NCBI RefSeq assembly: GCF_026241205.1
Contig: NZ_JAPFQM010000001.1
Location: forward strand, 1 to 64,000
Length of the DNA: 64,000 bases
Direction: 5' to 3'
Source: Thermomicrobium sp. 4228-Ro
GTDB lineage: Bacteria; Chloroflexota; Chloroflexia; Thermomicrobiales; Thermomicrobiaceae
The notes beneath the pieces are model-generated. The model had not been told where the DNA came from. It did no database searches and saw only the letters and a list, made by a program, of their open reading frames with translations. Numbering within the stretch: the first letter of the stretch is position 1; every line of letters starts with the position of its first letter. The translations under genes were made by a program, and so were the position numbers. Positions 36,241 through 48,841 of the stretch are shown one piece after another.

Positions 36241-37863
36241 TTAACGATGTGGTGTGAAATAGAACAGGTCTTCGACCTCCGGATCAACTTCGAATTGTGT
36301 GAAGTCGGGTGACGTGAGAATTTCCCGGATCTTTTCCGCACTCAAGGGCCGTTCCACGTTCACGGCTGCAACGAGATCGTCGAGCGTTGCCATATAGCGT
36401 GGCGCTTCCGGCGTGCCGACATTTTCGCCGATACGCTCGAACGTCACTTCGAGGACCCGTTCGTAGGAACGACGCGTCCGCTCATCGAGCGGCTGCTGCC
36501 CAGCGAAGCGCGGGAAGCGTTGCTCGGTCAAGAGCATACTGTCCTGGACAGCGCAGAAGTAGACGGTCGGGCGAAAGATGTAGCGTCGCTGCTTCTCATC
36601 GAGGGCAAGCAGGCGGCGTTCCTGACGGGAAATCGGTAGATAATCGATGACGAACCGTCGTGGATCCTCCTTCCGCTCGATCGTGATCAATGCACCGGCA
36701 ACGAGGTTGCTCGCGAAGAAGGACTCGAATCCGAACAGAAACCCTCCGCGATTGCTCGTCGGGTACCGGAGTTCGACGAAGAACGTCTCGTGCGTTTGCT
36801 GTGCTTCGAATTGCAGGATCGCGCGTGTCTGTCCAGGAAAGACCCGATCAGGTAGCACCGCGGCGAGCGCGGCGTTGTACGGGAGGACGCCATGGAAGTG
36901 CTCGTAGAATGTCAGCACATGGTCGACGACGGCTTCGCTACCCGGCCGTAGTGTCGTGGTTTCCTCGAGTAGGAACCGGTAATCCTGCCCGATGTCGGTC
37001 GGACGCCGTTTGGGCGCGGGTACCGGATTGACCTCGCGGATCGTCCACGCATGCGCGCCGGGGACTCCGACGAACTCGAACTCGTTTTCAGTGGCGAGGT
37101 GGGCGTCGAGAGCCAGTTGATGGAGCAAGGCTTCCAGAGAAGTTACTGAAATGCGGAAGACGTCTTCGAGAATTTCGGTGTCGGTGAGCGGCTCGCCACG
37201 CTCAGCGATGTACTCGCGAACCCGGCGCACATCACCGCGCGAGAGGCGCGGAACGATATCAGCGGGTGCCCAGAGGTCGCCGAAACCGACCACACCGGGT
37301 AACTGAGCCAGAGCAGCACGCACTGCTTCGATCAGTTGCTCGTCGCTCAGCTGACCGATGTCTTCGACGAGCGTCTCGACGGCCGCTGCCTTCTCGACCT
37401 GCTCGGTTGCCGTTGGTGCTGTCTCTTCCGCCGGGGGAAGCTCTGGCTCGGCGCGCCGCGGTCGGGCGACCGGGACGGCTACGGTAGGGGGCGGCTCCAT
37501 GAATCGATGCGGAAGTTGATGCGCTGTATCGATCAAGGCTTCGGGTGCCGGGGGTGGAGTTCCCGCTCGTGTGGTGGCCACGATCACTTCATCGCCGCTC
37601 ACTTCGAGCGCGAATACGTGGTCGTTCACCTCGAGCGCGTGCTTCAGGCGTGTCAGCCACTCGTCTGGACTCCCGGGAGACTCGATCGACGCGAAGTGCT
37701 CGGCGAGCACCCGAAGCGGAACCCGAATCGGGGCATGGAGCGGGTAGAAACGGGCGCTCGCGCGCAGAAGTGCATGCACGCGCTCGGCAAGCTCGCGCTC
37801 GCTTACCTCGCCCCGGAACGACAATTCCGCATCGGCAGTCAACGAGCGTGTCGTATCGCTCAC
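36241..37863 (-). CDS. Uncharacterised 540-aa protein
   Basis: I do not recognise this protein. Starts at GTG 37863. Residues 20-95 may be a folded helical domain (ERVHALLRASARFYPLHAPIRVPL). Residues 100-160 are a Pro/Ala/Glu-rich linker. Residues 165-280 look like tandem winged-helix elements (QLIEAVRAALAQLPGVVGFGDLWAPADIV; EYIAERGEPLTDTEILEDVFRI). The C-terminal 250 residues form a mixed alpha/beta domain with FFVELRYPTSNRGGFLFGFES and RYIFRPTVYFCAVQDS. No signal peptide, transmembrane span or nuclease/ATPase motif is evident. It forms a pair with the 45-aa gene 20 bp upstream. Confidence 0.6.
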   Translation of the reverse strand: MSDTTRSLTADAELSFRGEVSERELAERVHALLRASARFYPLHAPIRVPLRVLAEHFASIESPGSPDEWLTRLKHALEVNDHVFALEVSGDEVIVATTRAGTPPPAPEALIDTAHQLPHRFMEPPPTVAVPVARPRRAEPELPPAEETAPTATEQVEKAAAVETLVEDIGQLSDEQLIEAVRAALAQLPGVVGFGDLWAPADIVPRLSRGDVRRVREYIAERGEPLTDTEILEDVFRISVTSLEALLHQLALDAHLATENEFEFVGVPGAHAWTIREVNPVPAPKRRPTDIGQDYRFLLEETTTLRPGSEAVVDHVLTFYEHFHGVLPYNAALAAVLPDRVFPGQTRAILQFEAQQTHETFFVELRYPTSNRGGFLFGFESFFASNLVAGALITIERKEDPRRFVIDYLPISRQERRLLALDEKQRRYIFRPTVYFCAVQDSMLLTEQRFPRFAGQQPLDERTRRSYERVLEVTFERIGENVGTPEAPRYMATLDDLVAAVNVERPLSAEKIREILTSPDFTQFEVDPEVEDLFYFTPHR

Positions 37864-37883
37864 TTCGGTCGCCCCCTATGGTC

Positions 37884-38021
37884 TCACTTGGCCGACTCGT
37901 TCTGTCGCACGCGCTCCCGGAGCAACCGTGCCAGCTCTTCCGTGGTGACGGGCCGACCGAGTTCGCGGAGTATCTCCAGGAGCACTTGTTGGATTCTCGG
38001 GCTCAATGTCGGTGCGGACAT
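37884..38021 (-). CDS. Small helix-turn-helix-like protein (45 aa)
   Basis: Short gene read directly from the sequence. ATG 38021 follows AGCGAGGGGG with a promoter 30 bp upstream. The product (MSAPTLSPRIQQVLLEI..., ending RQNESAK) is two or three predicted helices. The RELGRPVTTEELARLLRERV segment is reminiscent of a winged-helix recognition unit. It stops 20 bp before the 540-aa gene, on the same strand. Function unknown; a DNA-binding or partner subunit of the large protein is a guess. Confidence 0.6.
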   Translation of the reverse strand: MSAPTLSPRIQQVLLEILRELGRPVTTEELARLLRERVRQNESAK

Positions 38022-38051
38022 GCCCATCCCCCTCGCTCGTGCCGACTTCTA

Positions 38052-38080
38052 AGCATACTCCTTTCTTCCGGCCTCGCCAA
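38052..38080 (-). promoter_or_regulatory. Promoter for the 45-aa/540-aa gene pair
   Basis: On the minus strand TTGGCG (38080-38075), a 17-bp spacer and TATGCT (38057-38052). Predicted start of transcription is about 38045, giving a leader of some 25 nt before ATG 38021. Confidence 0.6.
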
Positions 38081-38142
38081 GACGGCAGATGCCTGGGCTC
38101 GTTTGTGCGGAGCTGGAATGACCGAGAAACGTCGATACCACC

Positions 38143-39135
38143 CTAGACCCGTGCGAGCGCGAGCGCGATAGCACCGATGACCGGCGCATCCGGCCCGAGC
38201 TCGGCGAGCGCGATCCGTACCCGGCGAAGCGAAGCCGGATAGGTAAACTGACGCACCCGGCCTTGCAGCGGTTCGAGGAACGCCGCGCCGCTCTCCGCGA
38301 TCGTGCCCCCGATGATGACCGCTTCCGGGTTCAAGCTGGCGATGAGCGACGCGATCGCGAGTGCCAACTTCTGAACGGTGTCGGCGATAACGTCCCTGAT
38401 CGCTGGGCTGATCGCGACGTACTGGAAGAGTTCTGGGACGCGGAACGGTCGCCGGACGAGTTCGTGACCAGGATCTTCCGGGTCGAGAGCCAATGCTTCC
38501 CAGATGCGGGCGCGCAGCGCAGGCTCTGACGCATACGCTTCGAGATGCCCGGGTTTCCCGCAGGAGCAGAGAGGGCCACCGGCAGTCACGACGATATGAC
38601 CGATTTCACCAGCAGTGTTCGATGCTCCGTAGACGAGACGGCCGTCGACGATGATTCCCCCACCGACACCCGTTCCGAGGTGAATGTAGATGACCGTCTG
38701 GCAGCCGCGGGCAGCACCGAATACTGCCTCGCCGAAAGCGGCAGCGCGAGCATCGTTCTCGAGCACAGTCGGAACGCCGAGTCGCTCCTCGATCAAGGCC
38801 GCGAGTGGGAAGTCCTCGAAACCAGGTGAACGTGGGGAAAAGATCGTCACGCCGCGAAGTGGATCGACCGGTCCGCCGAAGGCGATACCGACTGCCTTGA
38901 CGTCCGCAGTGGTGAGCCCAGCTGTGCTCAATGCCGCGACGGCGAGGTGCTGCAGACGATGGAACACACCGTACGCATCCAGATTATCGAGAGATTCCGC
39001 AGCATGGCTCAAGATCTGCCCCTTGCCATTGGCCACGACCGCGCGCAACAGACCGCCGGCGATCGCGAGGCCGAGTACTCGTTCGCTCGCAGCCGGAGGG
39101 CGGGCACGGAAGCGCTTGACAGTGAACTCGGTCAC
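38143..39135 (-). CDS. ROK-family sugar kinase
   Basis: Likely glucokinase or N-acetylhexosamine kinase. 330 aa from GTG 39135 (a TTG at 39159 would add eight residues). ROK pattern: LGLAIAGGLLRAVVAN, GIAFGGPVD, VLENDARAAAFGEAVFGAARG, HLGTGVGGGIIVDGRLVYGASNTAGEIGHIVV and VIIGGTIAESG. The zinc-binding stretch reads C-S-C-G-K-P-G-H, so the third Cys of the usual CxCGxxGC motif is His. The first loop has IAGG rather than the usual DxGGT, a deviation that may affect ATP binding. No N-terminal DNA-binding domain. Confidence 0.82.
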   Translation of the reverse strand: MTEFTVKRFRARPPAASERVLGLAIAGGLLRAVVANGKGQILSHAAESLDNLDAYGVFHRLQHLAVAALSTAGLTTADVKAVGIAFGGPVDPLRGVTIFSPRSPGFEDFPLAALIEERLGVPTVLENDARAAAFGEAVFGAARGCQTVIYIHLGTGVGGGIIVDGRLVYGASNTAGEIGHIVVTAGGPLCSCGKPGHLEAYASEPALRARIWEALALDPEDPGHELVRRPFRVPELFQYVAISPAIRDVIADTVQKLALAIASLIASLNPEAVIIGGTIAESGAAFLEPLQGRVRQFTYPASLRRVRIALAELGPDAPVIGAIALALARV

Positions 39136-39226
39136 TCGTCTCGATCCATCTCGCTCCAACGCTCGAGCACTTGTACTAGGCGATGTATCCTACCACCCGC
39201 GGGCAGGACGGGAAAGGATCGCCAAG

Positions 39227-40126
39227 ATGGTGCATGTAGAGGCAGCTCGGGAACAGCGCCGGGAATTCTGGTTCGGCCTGCTGTTTGCCGGTTCCGGTGT
39301 TTTGGCAGTTTCGACGAGCGCGGTACTGGTTCGTCTCGCCGAAGGAGTGAGTTCATTCGAAATCGCGTTCTGGCGCCTCGCAATCGCGACGCTCGTCCTC
39401 CTGCCGTTCACCCTGCATCGTGGTCTCTGGCGGGAAGCAGCAACTGCCGGCTGGCGGCGGCTCGCTCTCTACGGTGGAGCATTGGCGATCCACTTCGTGG
39501 CGTATATCGCGGCGCTCCAGCTCGCGCCAGTCGCACACGTTCTCCCTCTTCTTTATACGTCGAGCATCATGCTCGCCGTCCTCTCGGCTGTCCTGCTGGC
39601 CGAACCGCTGAGGAGGGCACAGATCGCCGGAATCGTCATCGTCCTCGGCGGCGTGACCATCCTGGCCGGATTCGAGCCACGTCTCACGGCTCGGACCCTA
39701 CTGGGAGATAGCCTGGCGCTGGTATCGGCGGCAGCGTATGCTGCTTACTCGTTAATCGGGCGAAGGGAACGGACTCGTCTGCCGCTGCTCGTCTACGCGA
39801 CTGCTGTCTACGGTTTCGCCGCCTGCTGGGTCTTTCCGTTCGCTATCGGAACGACACTCCGGGCTGACGCAGTGCTCGATCGCTACGATCTTCGCGTCGT
39901 GTTGGCATTGCTGGGACTCGGACTGGTCCCGAACACGCTGGGACATACGCTCTATAACGCGGCGGTGCGGCGTCTCAATGCGGCGGTGGCGAACGTGATC
40001 TTTACCCAGGAGATGACGGGTGCGATCATCCTGGCCTGGCTGATCCTCGGAGAGGTGCCGAGCGTCAATGCGCTCGCCGGTGCCTCGATCATGCTGGTCG
40101 GTATCCTCCTCGTCTTGCTTCGTTGA
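39227..40126 (+). CDS. EamA/DMT-family transporter
   Basis: 299 aa from ATG 39227 (GGAAAGGA upstream). Ten hydrophobic spans in two EamA repeats: LLFAGSGVLAVSTSAVLVRLAEG...EIAFWRLAIATLVLLPF, and the second with LVSAAAYAAYSLIGRR and NTLGHTLYNAAVRRLNAAVANVIF. Drug/metabolite transporter family, inner membrane; the substrate is unknown. Divergent from the ROK gene; it ends one base from convergent moeA. Confidence 0.88.
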   Translation: MVHVEAAREQRREFWFGLLFAGSGVLAVSTSAVLVRLAEGVSSFEIAFWRLAIATLVLLPFTLHRGLWREAATAGWRRLALYGGALAIHFVAYIAALQLAPVAHVLPLLYTSSIMLAVLSAVLLAEPLRRAQIAGIVIVLGGVTILAGFEPRLTARTLLGDSLALVSAAAYAAYSLIGRRERTRLPLLVYATAVYGFAACWVFPFAIGTTLRADAVLDRYDLRVVLALLGLGLVPNTLGHTLYNAAVRRLNAAVANVIFTQEMTGAIILAWLILGEVPSVNALAGASIMLVGILLVLLR

Positions 40127-40127
40127 T

Positions 40128-41438
40128 CTAGAGAAGAATCTGTCGCAGTACGGCCGTATCGTAAAGTTCGATCTCGATCTCAGAGCCGGCCGGTGCTTCG
40201 GCCCACTCTTCTGGAACGACCGCGAGGCAGTTTCCCGCGGCGAGCCCGCTCAAGACACCGGCACCCTGGTTCGGGACAGGGGTCACCACGAGTTCGTTAC
40301 CGCGCCGTTCGACTCGGGCTCGAACGAAGTGTCGTCGCTGGCCGCTGTTCTCGATCCGTTGCGTCAGGCGCGCGCGCAGCCGGATCGGTTCGAGGTCGGA
40401 GCGACCCAGTAGACGCAAGATCGCTGGACGCGCGAATTGGAGGAACGCGACGACACTCGCCACCGGGTTGCCCGGCAAGGCGATGACGGGAATGCCGTCG
40501 ATGAACCCGAATGCCATCGGCTTGCCCGGCTTGATCCGAACTTGCCAGATGTCGAACTGGCCGCGGGCTCGCAAGAACTCCTTGACGCGGTCGTAGTCGC
40601 CTTGCGAAACCCCGCCCGAAGTGAGGATGAGGTCGGCTCCCGCTGCGGCGCGGAAACGGCGCTCGAGATCAGCGTCGTGGTCGGTTGCGATGCCCACGAG
40701 ATGCGGGATACCACCGCACTGGGTGACGAGCGCGGCGAGGACGTACGAATTGCTGTTTCGGATCTGTCCTGGCTCCAGAGGGTAGTCTGGCGGCAGAACT
40801 TCATCACCGGTTGCCAGGATCGCGACGTTCGGGCGGGGATGCACGAGAACCCAGGTATAGCCGAGTGCTGCGAGAATGCCGAGGTGAGCCGGACCCAATA
40901 CGGTACCGGGTGGAAGAACGAGCGTTCCGGCGGCGATATCTTCCCCGGCCGGGCGCACGTTTTCGCCGGCTCGAACGGGGCGGTAGATGCTGACCACTTC
41001 GCGCACCGCTGACTGGTCGCTTGCCTCATCAGTTTCCTCGAAACGGACGACAGCGTCCGCGCCGGGCGGGAGCACGGCACCCGTCATAACGCGCACAGCC
41101 GTACCCGGTTCGACAGACTGTTTCACGCCTTCGCGCCAGCGTGGTGCCGCTCCACCGGCGGGAGCTTCACCGACGATGCGCAACTGTACCGGGTGATCGC
41201 GCCGAGCACTGAGTGTATCGATGGCACGGACGGCATAGCCGTCCATCGCCGCGTTCGTGAACGGTGGCACCGATTCACGCGCGTAGATCGGTTCGGCGAG
41301 CACGAGACCCAATGTGTCGAGCAGTGGAAGCCGGCGAGGCAGCAGTGGCTGGAAATCACGCAGAATACGCTCACGCGCTTCGTCGACGCCGAGGAGTTGC
41401 TGGATCGGGCCGAGCGCTGAGCGAACAGTCCCGGACAT
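40128..41438 (-). CDS. moeA: Molybdopterin molybdotransferase MoeA
   Basis: Inserts molybdate into adenylylated molybdopterin. 436 aa, starting at ATG 41438. PPFTNAAMDGYAVRA near the N-terminus, the GEAPAGGAAPRW segment, VRVMTGAVLPPGADAVVR, the MoCF-like domain with ATGDEVLPPDYPLEPGQIRNSNSYVLAAL and LTSGGVSQGDYDRVKE, and LPGNPVASVVAF. A typical single-copy MoeA. No other molybdopterin gene lies in the window. Confidence 0.95.
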   Translation of the reverse strand: MSGTVRSALGPIQQLLGVDEARERILRDFQPLLPRRLPLLDTLGLVLAEPIYARESVPPFTNAAMDGYAVRAIDTLSARRDHPVQLRIVGEAPAGGAAPRWREGVKQSVEPGTAVRVMTGAVLPPGADAVVRFEETDEASDQSAVREVVSIYRPVRAGENVRPAGEDIAAGTLVLPPGTVLGPAHLGILAALGYTWVLVHPRPNVAILATGDEVLPPDYPLEPGQIRNSNSYVLAALVTQCGGIPHLVGIATDHDADLERRFRAAAGADLILTSGGVSQGDYDRVKEFLRARGQFDIWQVRIKPGKPMAFGFIDGIPVIALPGNPVASVVAFLQFARPAILRLLGRSDLEPIRLRARLTQRIENSGQRRHFVRARVERRGNELVVTPVPNQGAGVLSGLAAGNCLAVVPEEWAEAPAGSEIEIELYDTAVLRQILL

Positions 41439-41462
41439 GATGCCGCCCCATTCATCGATCCA

Positions 41463-42537
<1,075 letters not shown>

Positions 42538-44216
42538 GTGGTCGAACGGATCGCTTTGATCGGGCTCAGCGGGTCGGGGAAAAGTGCTGTCGCACCGTTG
42601 GTCGCCGCTCGGTTGGGATGGATGGCGCTCGATACCGACGACCTGGTGGTTCGTCGCTTCGGAATGCCGATCGCGGAAATTTTCGCCCGCTTCGGCGAGC
42701 CGGTATTCCGTGCGGCCGAGCGCGAGGCGTTGCTCGAGGCGCTCCGGAACGAGCGGGTCGTGGTTGCTACAGGCGGCGGGATCGTCCTAGACGAACGCAA
42801 CTGGGTTGCGCTCCGTAGTGATACGGCGGTGGTGCACCTGACCGCTCGGCTGGAAACGCTGGCCAGCCGACTGCGGGCTCAGGTGAGCGGTGAAAACGGG
42901 GCAGTGCGGCCACTACTCGCTGGCGCGCTCGAGGAGCGCCTGCGATCGCTGTGGGAACAGCGCCGGAACCTCTACCGGCGGGCTGATGTCACGGTCGAAA
43001 CGGACGATCGGACGCTGGACGCGGTGGCAGACGAGATCGTGCGTGCCGTGCGTTCGCTCAGCGAACGCGGATTCGTTCCGTTTCTCTCCCTGGCGGGAGG
43101 ATCCGGGCGTTCGGATCTCTTCGTCCGTTCTGGTTTATTGGAGGCAGTCGGTGAGCTCGTCCGGCGACGCTGGCCGAACGTGCGCCGCGCCTTCGTGATT
43201 ACCGATGATCATGTCGAGCGTCTTTGGGGCGAGCCGGTCCGCCGAGCGCTGGAGCGCGCTGCGTTTCAGGTCACGACGCTGACGATTCCTGCTGGCGAGC
43301 AATCGAAGAATCTCGGGGTGGTGGAGCGGTTGCTCGATCAGCTCCTGGAGAGCGGGATCGAGCGCAGCGATGTGGTCGTCGCACTCGGCGGTGGCGTGGT
43401 CGGTGACATCGCTGGCTTCGTCTCGTCGATCGTCTTGCGCGGAGTGGGTCTCGTCCAGGTTCCGACCAGCTTGTTGGCGATGGTCGATGCGAGCGTCGGC
43501 GGGAAGACCGGCGTCGATCATCGGCTCGGGAAAAATCTCATCGGAACGTTCTATCAGCCGCATCTCGTCATCGCCGATCCGGTCGTTTTGTCGACGTTGC
43601 CCGAAGCGGAGCGACGTTCTGGCTGGGCTGAGGTCGTCAAGCATGCGATGATCGAGTGCACCGCCACCGACAGCACGGAGCCGAGCTTGCTACCGCTCCT
43701 CATGAGCCGCGCATTCTCGGCTTGGTGGGAAGCGGGTGCACTGGACGAGGTGGTTCGCCGCAACATCGCGATCAAGGCGGCTGTCGTGGCAGCGGACGAG
43801 CGCGAGTCAGGCTTGCGGCGGATCTTGAATTATGGCCATACACTGGGGCACGCGGTCGAGGCAGCGAGCGACTATCGCCTGCGACATGGCGAGGCGGTCG
43901 CGATCGGTATGCGGGCGGTCGCGCGCCTCGCCCAGCGCCTGGGAGCCTGTTCGGCGGAGGTGGTACGCCTGCAAGACGAGTTGCTGGACGCTGCAGGACT
44001 GCCGCGTTCGATCGACCTGCCGATCGAGGCGGTTCTGGAGCGGCTGCGCTACGACAAGAAGGTCGAAGGCGGTGTACCGACATGGATCCTACCGACGCGT
44101 CCGGGTCGCGTGGTGATCCGACGCGACGTGCCGCTCGATGCGGTGCGCGACGTCGCTCGCTCTGTGCTCGCACCCCACTCGGAAGTCGGTGGGCCGTTGC
44201 CGCGGCGGAGGATGCC

Positions 44217-44220
<4 letters not shown>
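42538..44220 (+). CDS. aroKB: Fused shikimate kinase / 3-dehydroquinate synthase
   Basis: Bifunctional shikimate-pathway enzyme, 560 aa from GTG 42538 (GGAGG 8 bp upstream); ATG 42523 would add five residues. Residues 1-165: kinase with GLSGSGKSAVAPLVA, DTDDLVVRRFGMPI and ATGGGIVLD. Residues 180-540: dehydroquinate synthase with GEQSKNLGVVERLLDQLLE, ALGGGVVGDIAGFVSSIVLRG, QVPTSLLAMVDASVGGKTGVD, the metal ligands E (GWAEVVKHAMIE) and H (NYGHTLGHAVE, LRHGEAVAIGM). Fusions of this order are known in some thermophiles. The stop overlaps mtnA (ATGA). Confidence 0.94.
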
Positions 44221-46573
<2,353 letters not shown>

Positions 46574-46630
46574 GGCAAGCACGGCTATCAGCGGTGCGCG
46601 TGCCGTGTTCGAATGAAGGGGTTGGGAACG

Positions 46631-47860
46631 GTGACGCTCAGCATCATGCGTGCCCCGCGCACGTTCTTCACGTCGGAATCGGTGACGGAAGGGCATCCGG
46701 ACAAGCTGTGCGACCAGGTTTCCGACGCGGTCCTCGATGCCGTTCTCGCCCAGGATCCGCTCGGGCGCGTGGCCTGCGAGGCGGCGACGACGACCGGGTT
46801 GATGATCGTGATCGGTGAGATCACCACGACCGCGCGCGTCGACTTCGCCGAGGTCGCACGGCAGGTCGTGACCGAAGCGGGCTATACGTCGTCGGACTAC
46901 GGTATCGACGGGCGGACGATGGGTGTGATTGTCTCGGTAAAAGAGCAGGCACCGGAGATCGCGTTCGGGGTCTCGGAATCGCTCGAAGTCCGAGAAGGCA
47001 TCGCGACCGACGAATTCGATCGCATCGGTGCAGGAGATCAGGGTATGGTTGTCGGGTTCGCCTGCACCGAAACCCCAGAGCTGATGCCGCTCCCGATCGC
47101 GCTCGCGCACGGTCTCGTCCGGCGCTTAGCGCAACTGCGGAAGTCCAGGGAGCTTCCGTATCTCCGGCCGGACGGCAAGAGCCAGGTGACGGTCGAATAC
47201 CGGTACGGGCAGCCAGCGCGGGTCGCGGCGGTTGTCCTCTCTGCCCAGCACGATCCTGATGTCTCACAGGAGCGGTTGCGGCGTGACCTCGTCGAGGCGG
47301 TCGTTCGCTCGGTGATCCCAGCGCAGCTACTCGATAGTGAGACGACCATTCTCGTGAATCCGAGCGGCTCCTTCGTCCTCGGTGGCCCGAGAGCTGATGC
47401 CGGTATGACAGGCCGCAAGATCATGGTCGATACCTATGGTGGCATGGCGCGGCACGGTGGCGGCGCGTTCTCCGGGAAGGATCCGACTAAAGTCGATCGC
47501 TCGGCCGCATACGCAGCGCGCTATGTAGCGAAGAACGTCGTTGCGGCTGGTTTGGCGGAGCGCTTCGAACTCCAGATTTCCTACGCGATCGGGCGCGCTC
47601 GTCCGGTAGCGATCCACGTGGAGACGTTCGGCACGGGGAAGGTGGACGAGGAGCGGATCATCGAACTGATCCAGCGACACTTCGATCTCCGGCCAGCGGC
47701 GATCATCCACCAGCTCGACCTGCAGAAGCCGATTTACCGGCAGGTAGCGGCTTACGGACATTTCGGCCGACCAGATCTCGACCTACCGTGGGAACGGACC
47801 GACAAGGCAGACCTGCTGCGTGCTGAGGCTGGGCTCGTCGGGAGCGTGCCGGACCGATGA
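46631..47860 (+). CDS. metK: S-adenosylmethionine synthetase
   Basis: Makes SAM from methionine and ATP. 409 aa from GTG 46631 (AAGGGG upstream); ATG 46646 and ATG 46613 are alternatives. [41 protein letters not shown] (ATP/Met site), [21 protein letters not shown] and [29 protein letters not shown] are textbook. No SAM riboswitch was seen in the 57-bp gap before it. Functionally linked to ahcY and mtnA. Confidence 0.97.
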   Translation: MTLSIMRAPRTFFTSESVTEGHPDKLCDQVSDAVLDAVLAQDPLGRVACEAATTTGLMIVIGEITTTARVDFAEVARQVVTEAGYTSSDYGIDGRTMGVIVSVKEQAPEIAFGVSESLEVREGIATDEFDRIGAGDQGMVVGFACTETPELMPLPIALAHGLVRRLAQLRKSRELPYLRPDGKSQVTVEYRYGQPARVAAVVLSAQHDPDVSQERLRRDLVEAVVRSVIPAQLLDSETTILVNPSGSFVLGGPRADAGMTGRKIMVDTYGGMARHGGGAFSGKDPTKVDRSAAYAARYVAKNVVAAGLAERFELQISYAIGRARPVAIHVETFGTGKVDEERIIELIQRHFDLRPAAIIHQLDLQKPIYRQVAAYGHFGRPDLDLPWERTDKADLLRAEAGLVGSVPDR

Positions 47861-47878
47861 GGTGAGAGCGATCAGGCG

Positions 47879-48841
47879 ATGCCGCGTGCGCTGATCACGG
47901 GAGCGTCGGGTTTCGCCGGCAGCCACCTCGCGGAACGCTTAGCGCGATCGGGTGGCTGGGAGGTCATCGGCCTTTCGGCTCGGCCGAGTCCTCCGTCACC
48001 GTACGTCGCGCACCATCTGGTGTGCGATCTCCTGAACGGGGAACTGGTCAAACGGACGTTCAGCCACTGGCGTCCCGATGTCGTGTTCCATCTGGCGGCG
48101 GTGAGCTACGTCCCGCGTTCCTTCCAGGATCCGGTCGGAACCATCGCGAACAATATCATCGGGCAGGTGCACCTGCTCGAAGCAGCCCGCGCGCTCGATC
48201 CGCCACCAGTCGTGATCGTGGTCAGTTCATCCGATGCCTATGGCCTCGTGCATGAGAATGAGCTTCCGGTGCGGGAGTCCCAGCCGTTTCGCCCCTTGAG
48301 TCCATACGGGGTCAGCAAGGCAGGACAGGATCTCCTCGGCCTGCAGTATTTCCTGGCTTACGAACTGCCGGTCGTGCGTGTCCGGCCGTTCACGCATGTC
48401 GGACCGGGACAGAGCGAGCGCTTCGCGATCGCGGGATTTGCCCGACAAATCGCGGAGGCAGAGTTAGGGCTCGCCCCGCCAGTCTTGTTGGTCGGCGATC
48501 TCCAGGTCGAACGTGACCTGCTCGATGTCCGGGACGTCGTTTGCGCGTACGAAATGCTGGCTGATCGGCGGTTCGCTGGTGAGGTCTTCAACATCGCCAG
48601 CGGACGATCCTGGAGGCTGGCCGACGTCGTCGAGCAACTCCTCGCTCTCGCCCGCGTGCCGATGCGCGTGGAACAGGATCCGGGACGCCTCAGACCTGTC
48701 GACGTCCGGGTTCTCCGGGGCGATGCGAGCGCACTGCGTGCCGCGACTGGGTGGGAGCCGACGATTCCGCTGGAGCAGACGTTGGCCGACACACTGGATT
48801 ACTGGCGAAGCGTGTTGCGGAGAACCCGATCCGGCGGATGA
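47879..48841 (+). CDS. NAD(P)-dependent nucleotide-sugar epimerase/reductase (GDP-4-keto-6-deoxymannose reductase-like)
   Basis: 320 aa extended SDR. TGASGFAGSHLAERL (Rossmann, 7-21), HLAAVSYVPRSFQDP, S117/S118 with Y143-x3-K147 in SPYGVSKAGQD, then RPFTHVGPGQ and a C-terminal substrate domain. SYVPRSFQDP and FTHVGPGQ resemble Rmd-type GDP-6-deoxy-D-mannose reductases, which make GDP-rhamnose. Neighbouring genes do not confirm the substrate. Its 3' end overlaps the convergent formyltransferase gene by 43 bp. Confidence 0.75.
   Translation: MPRALITGASGFAGSHLAERLARSGGWEVIGLSARPSPPSPYVAHHLVCDLLNGELVKRTFSHWRPDVVFHLAAVSYVPRSFQDPVGTIANNIIGQVHLLEAARALDPPPVVIVVSSSDAYGLVHENELPVRESQPFRPLSPYGVSKAGQDLLGLQYFLAYELPVVRVRPFTHVGPGQSERFAIAGFARQIAEAELGLAPPVLLVGDLQVERDLLDVRDVVCAYEMLADRRFAGEVFNIASGRSWRLADVVEQLLALARVPMRVEQDPGRLRPVDVRVLRGDASALRAATGWEPTIPLEQTLADTLDYWRSVLRRTRSGG

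Noticed and set aside
38690-39226. Long N-terminal extension of the EamA transporter
   Set aside because: The upstream part is antisense to the ROK gene. ATG 39227 with GGAAAGGA gives a normal 299-aa transporter.
43656-44216. N-terminal extension of MtnA
   Set aside because: It overlaps the certain aroB domain in another frame. ATG 44217 overlaps the aroKB stop and gives the family length.
46574-46630. SAM riboswitch before metK
   Set aside because: The gap is only 57 bp and no kink-turn or pseudoknot pattern of SAM riboswitches is visible.
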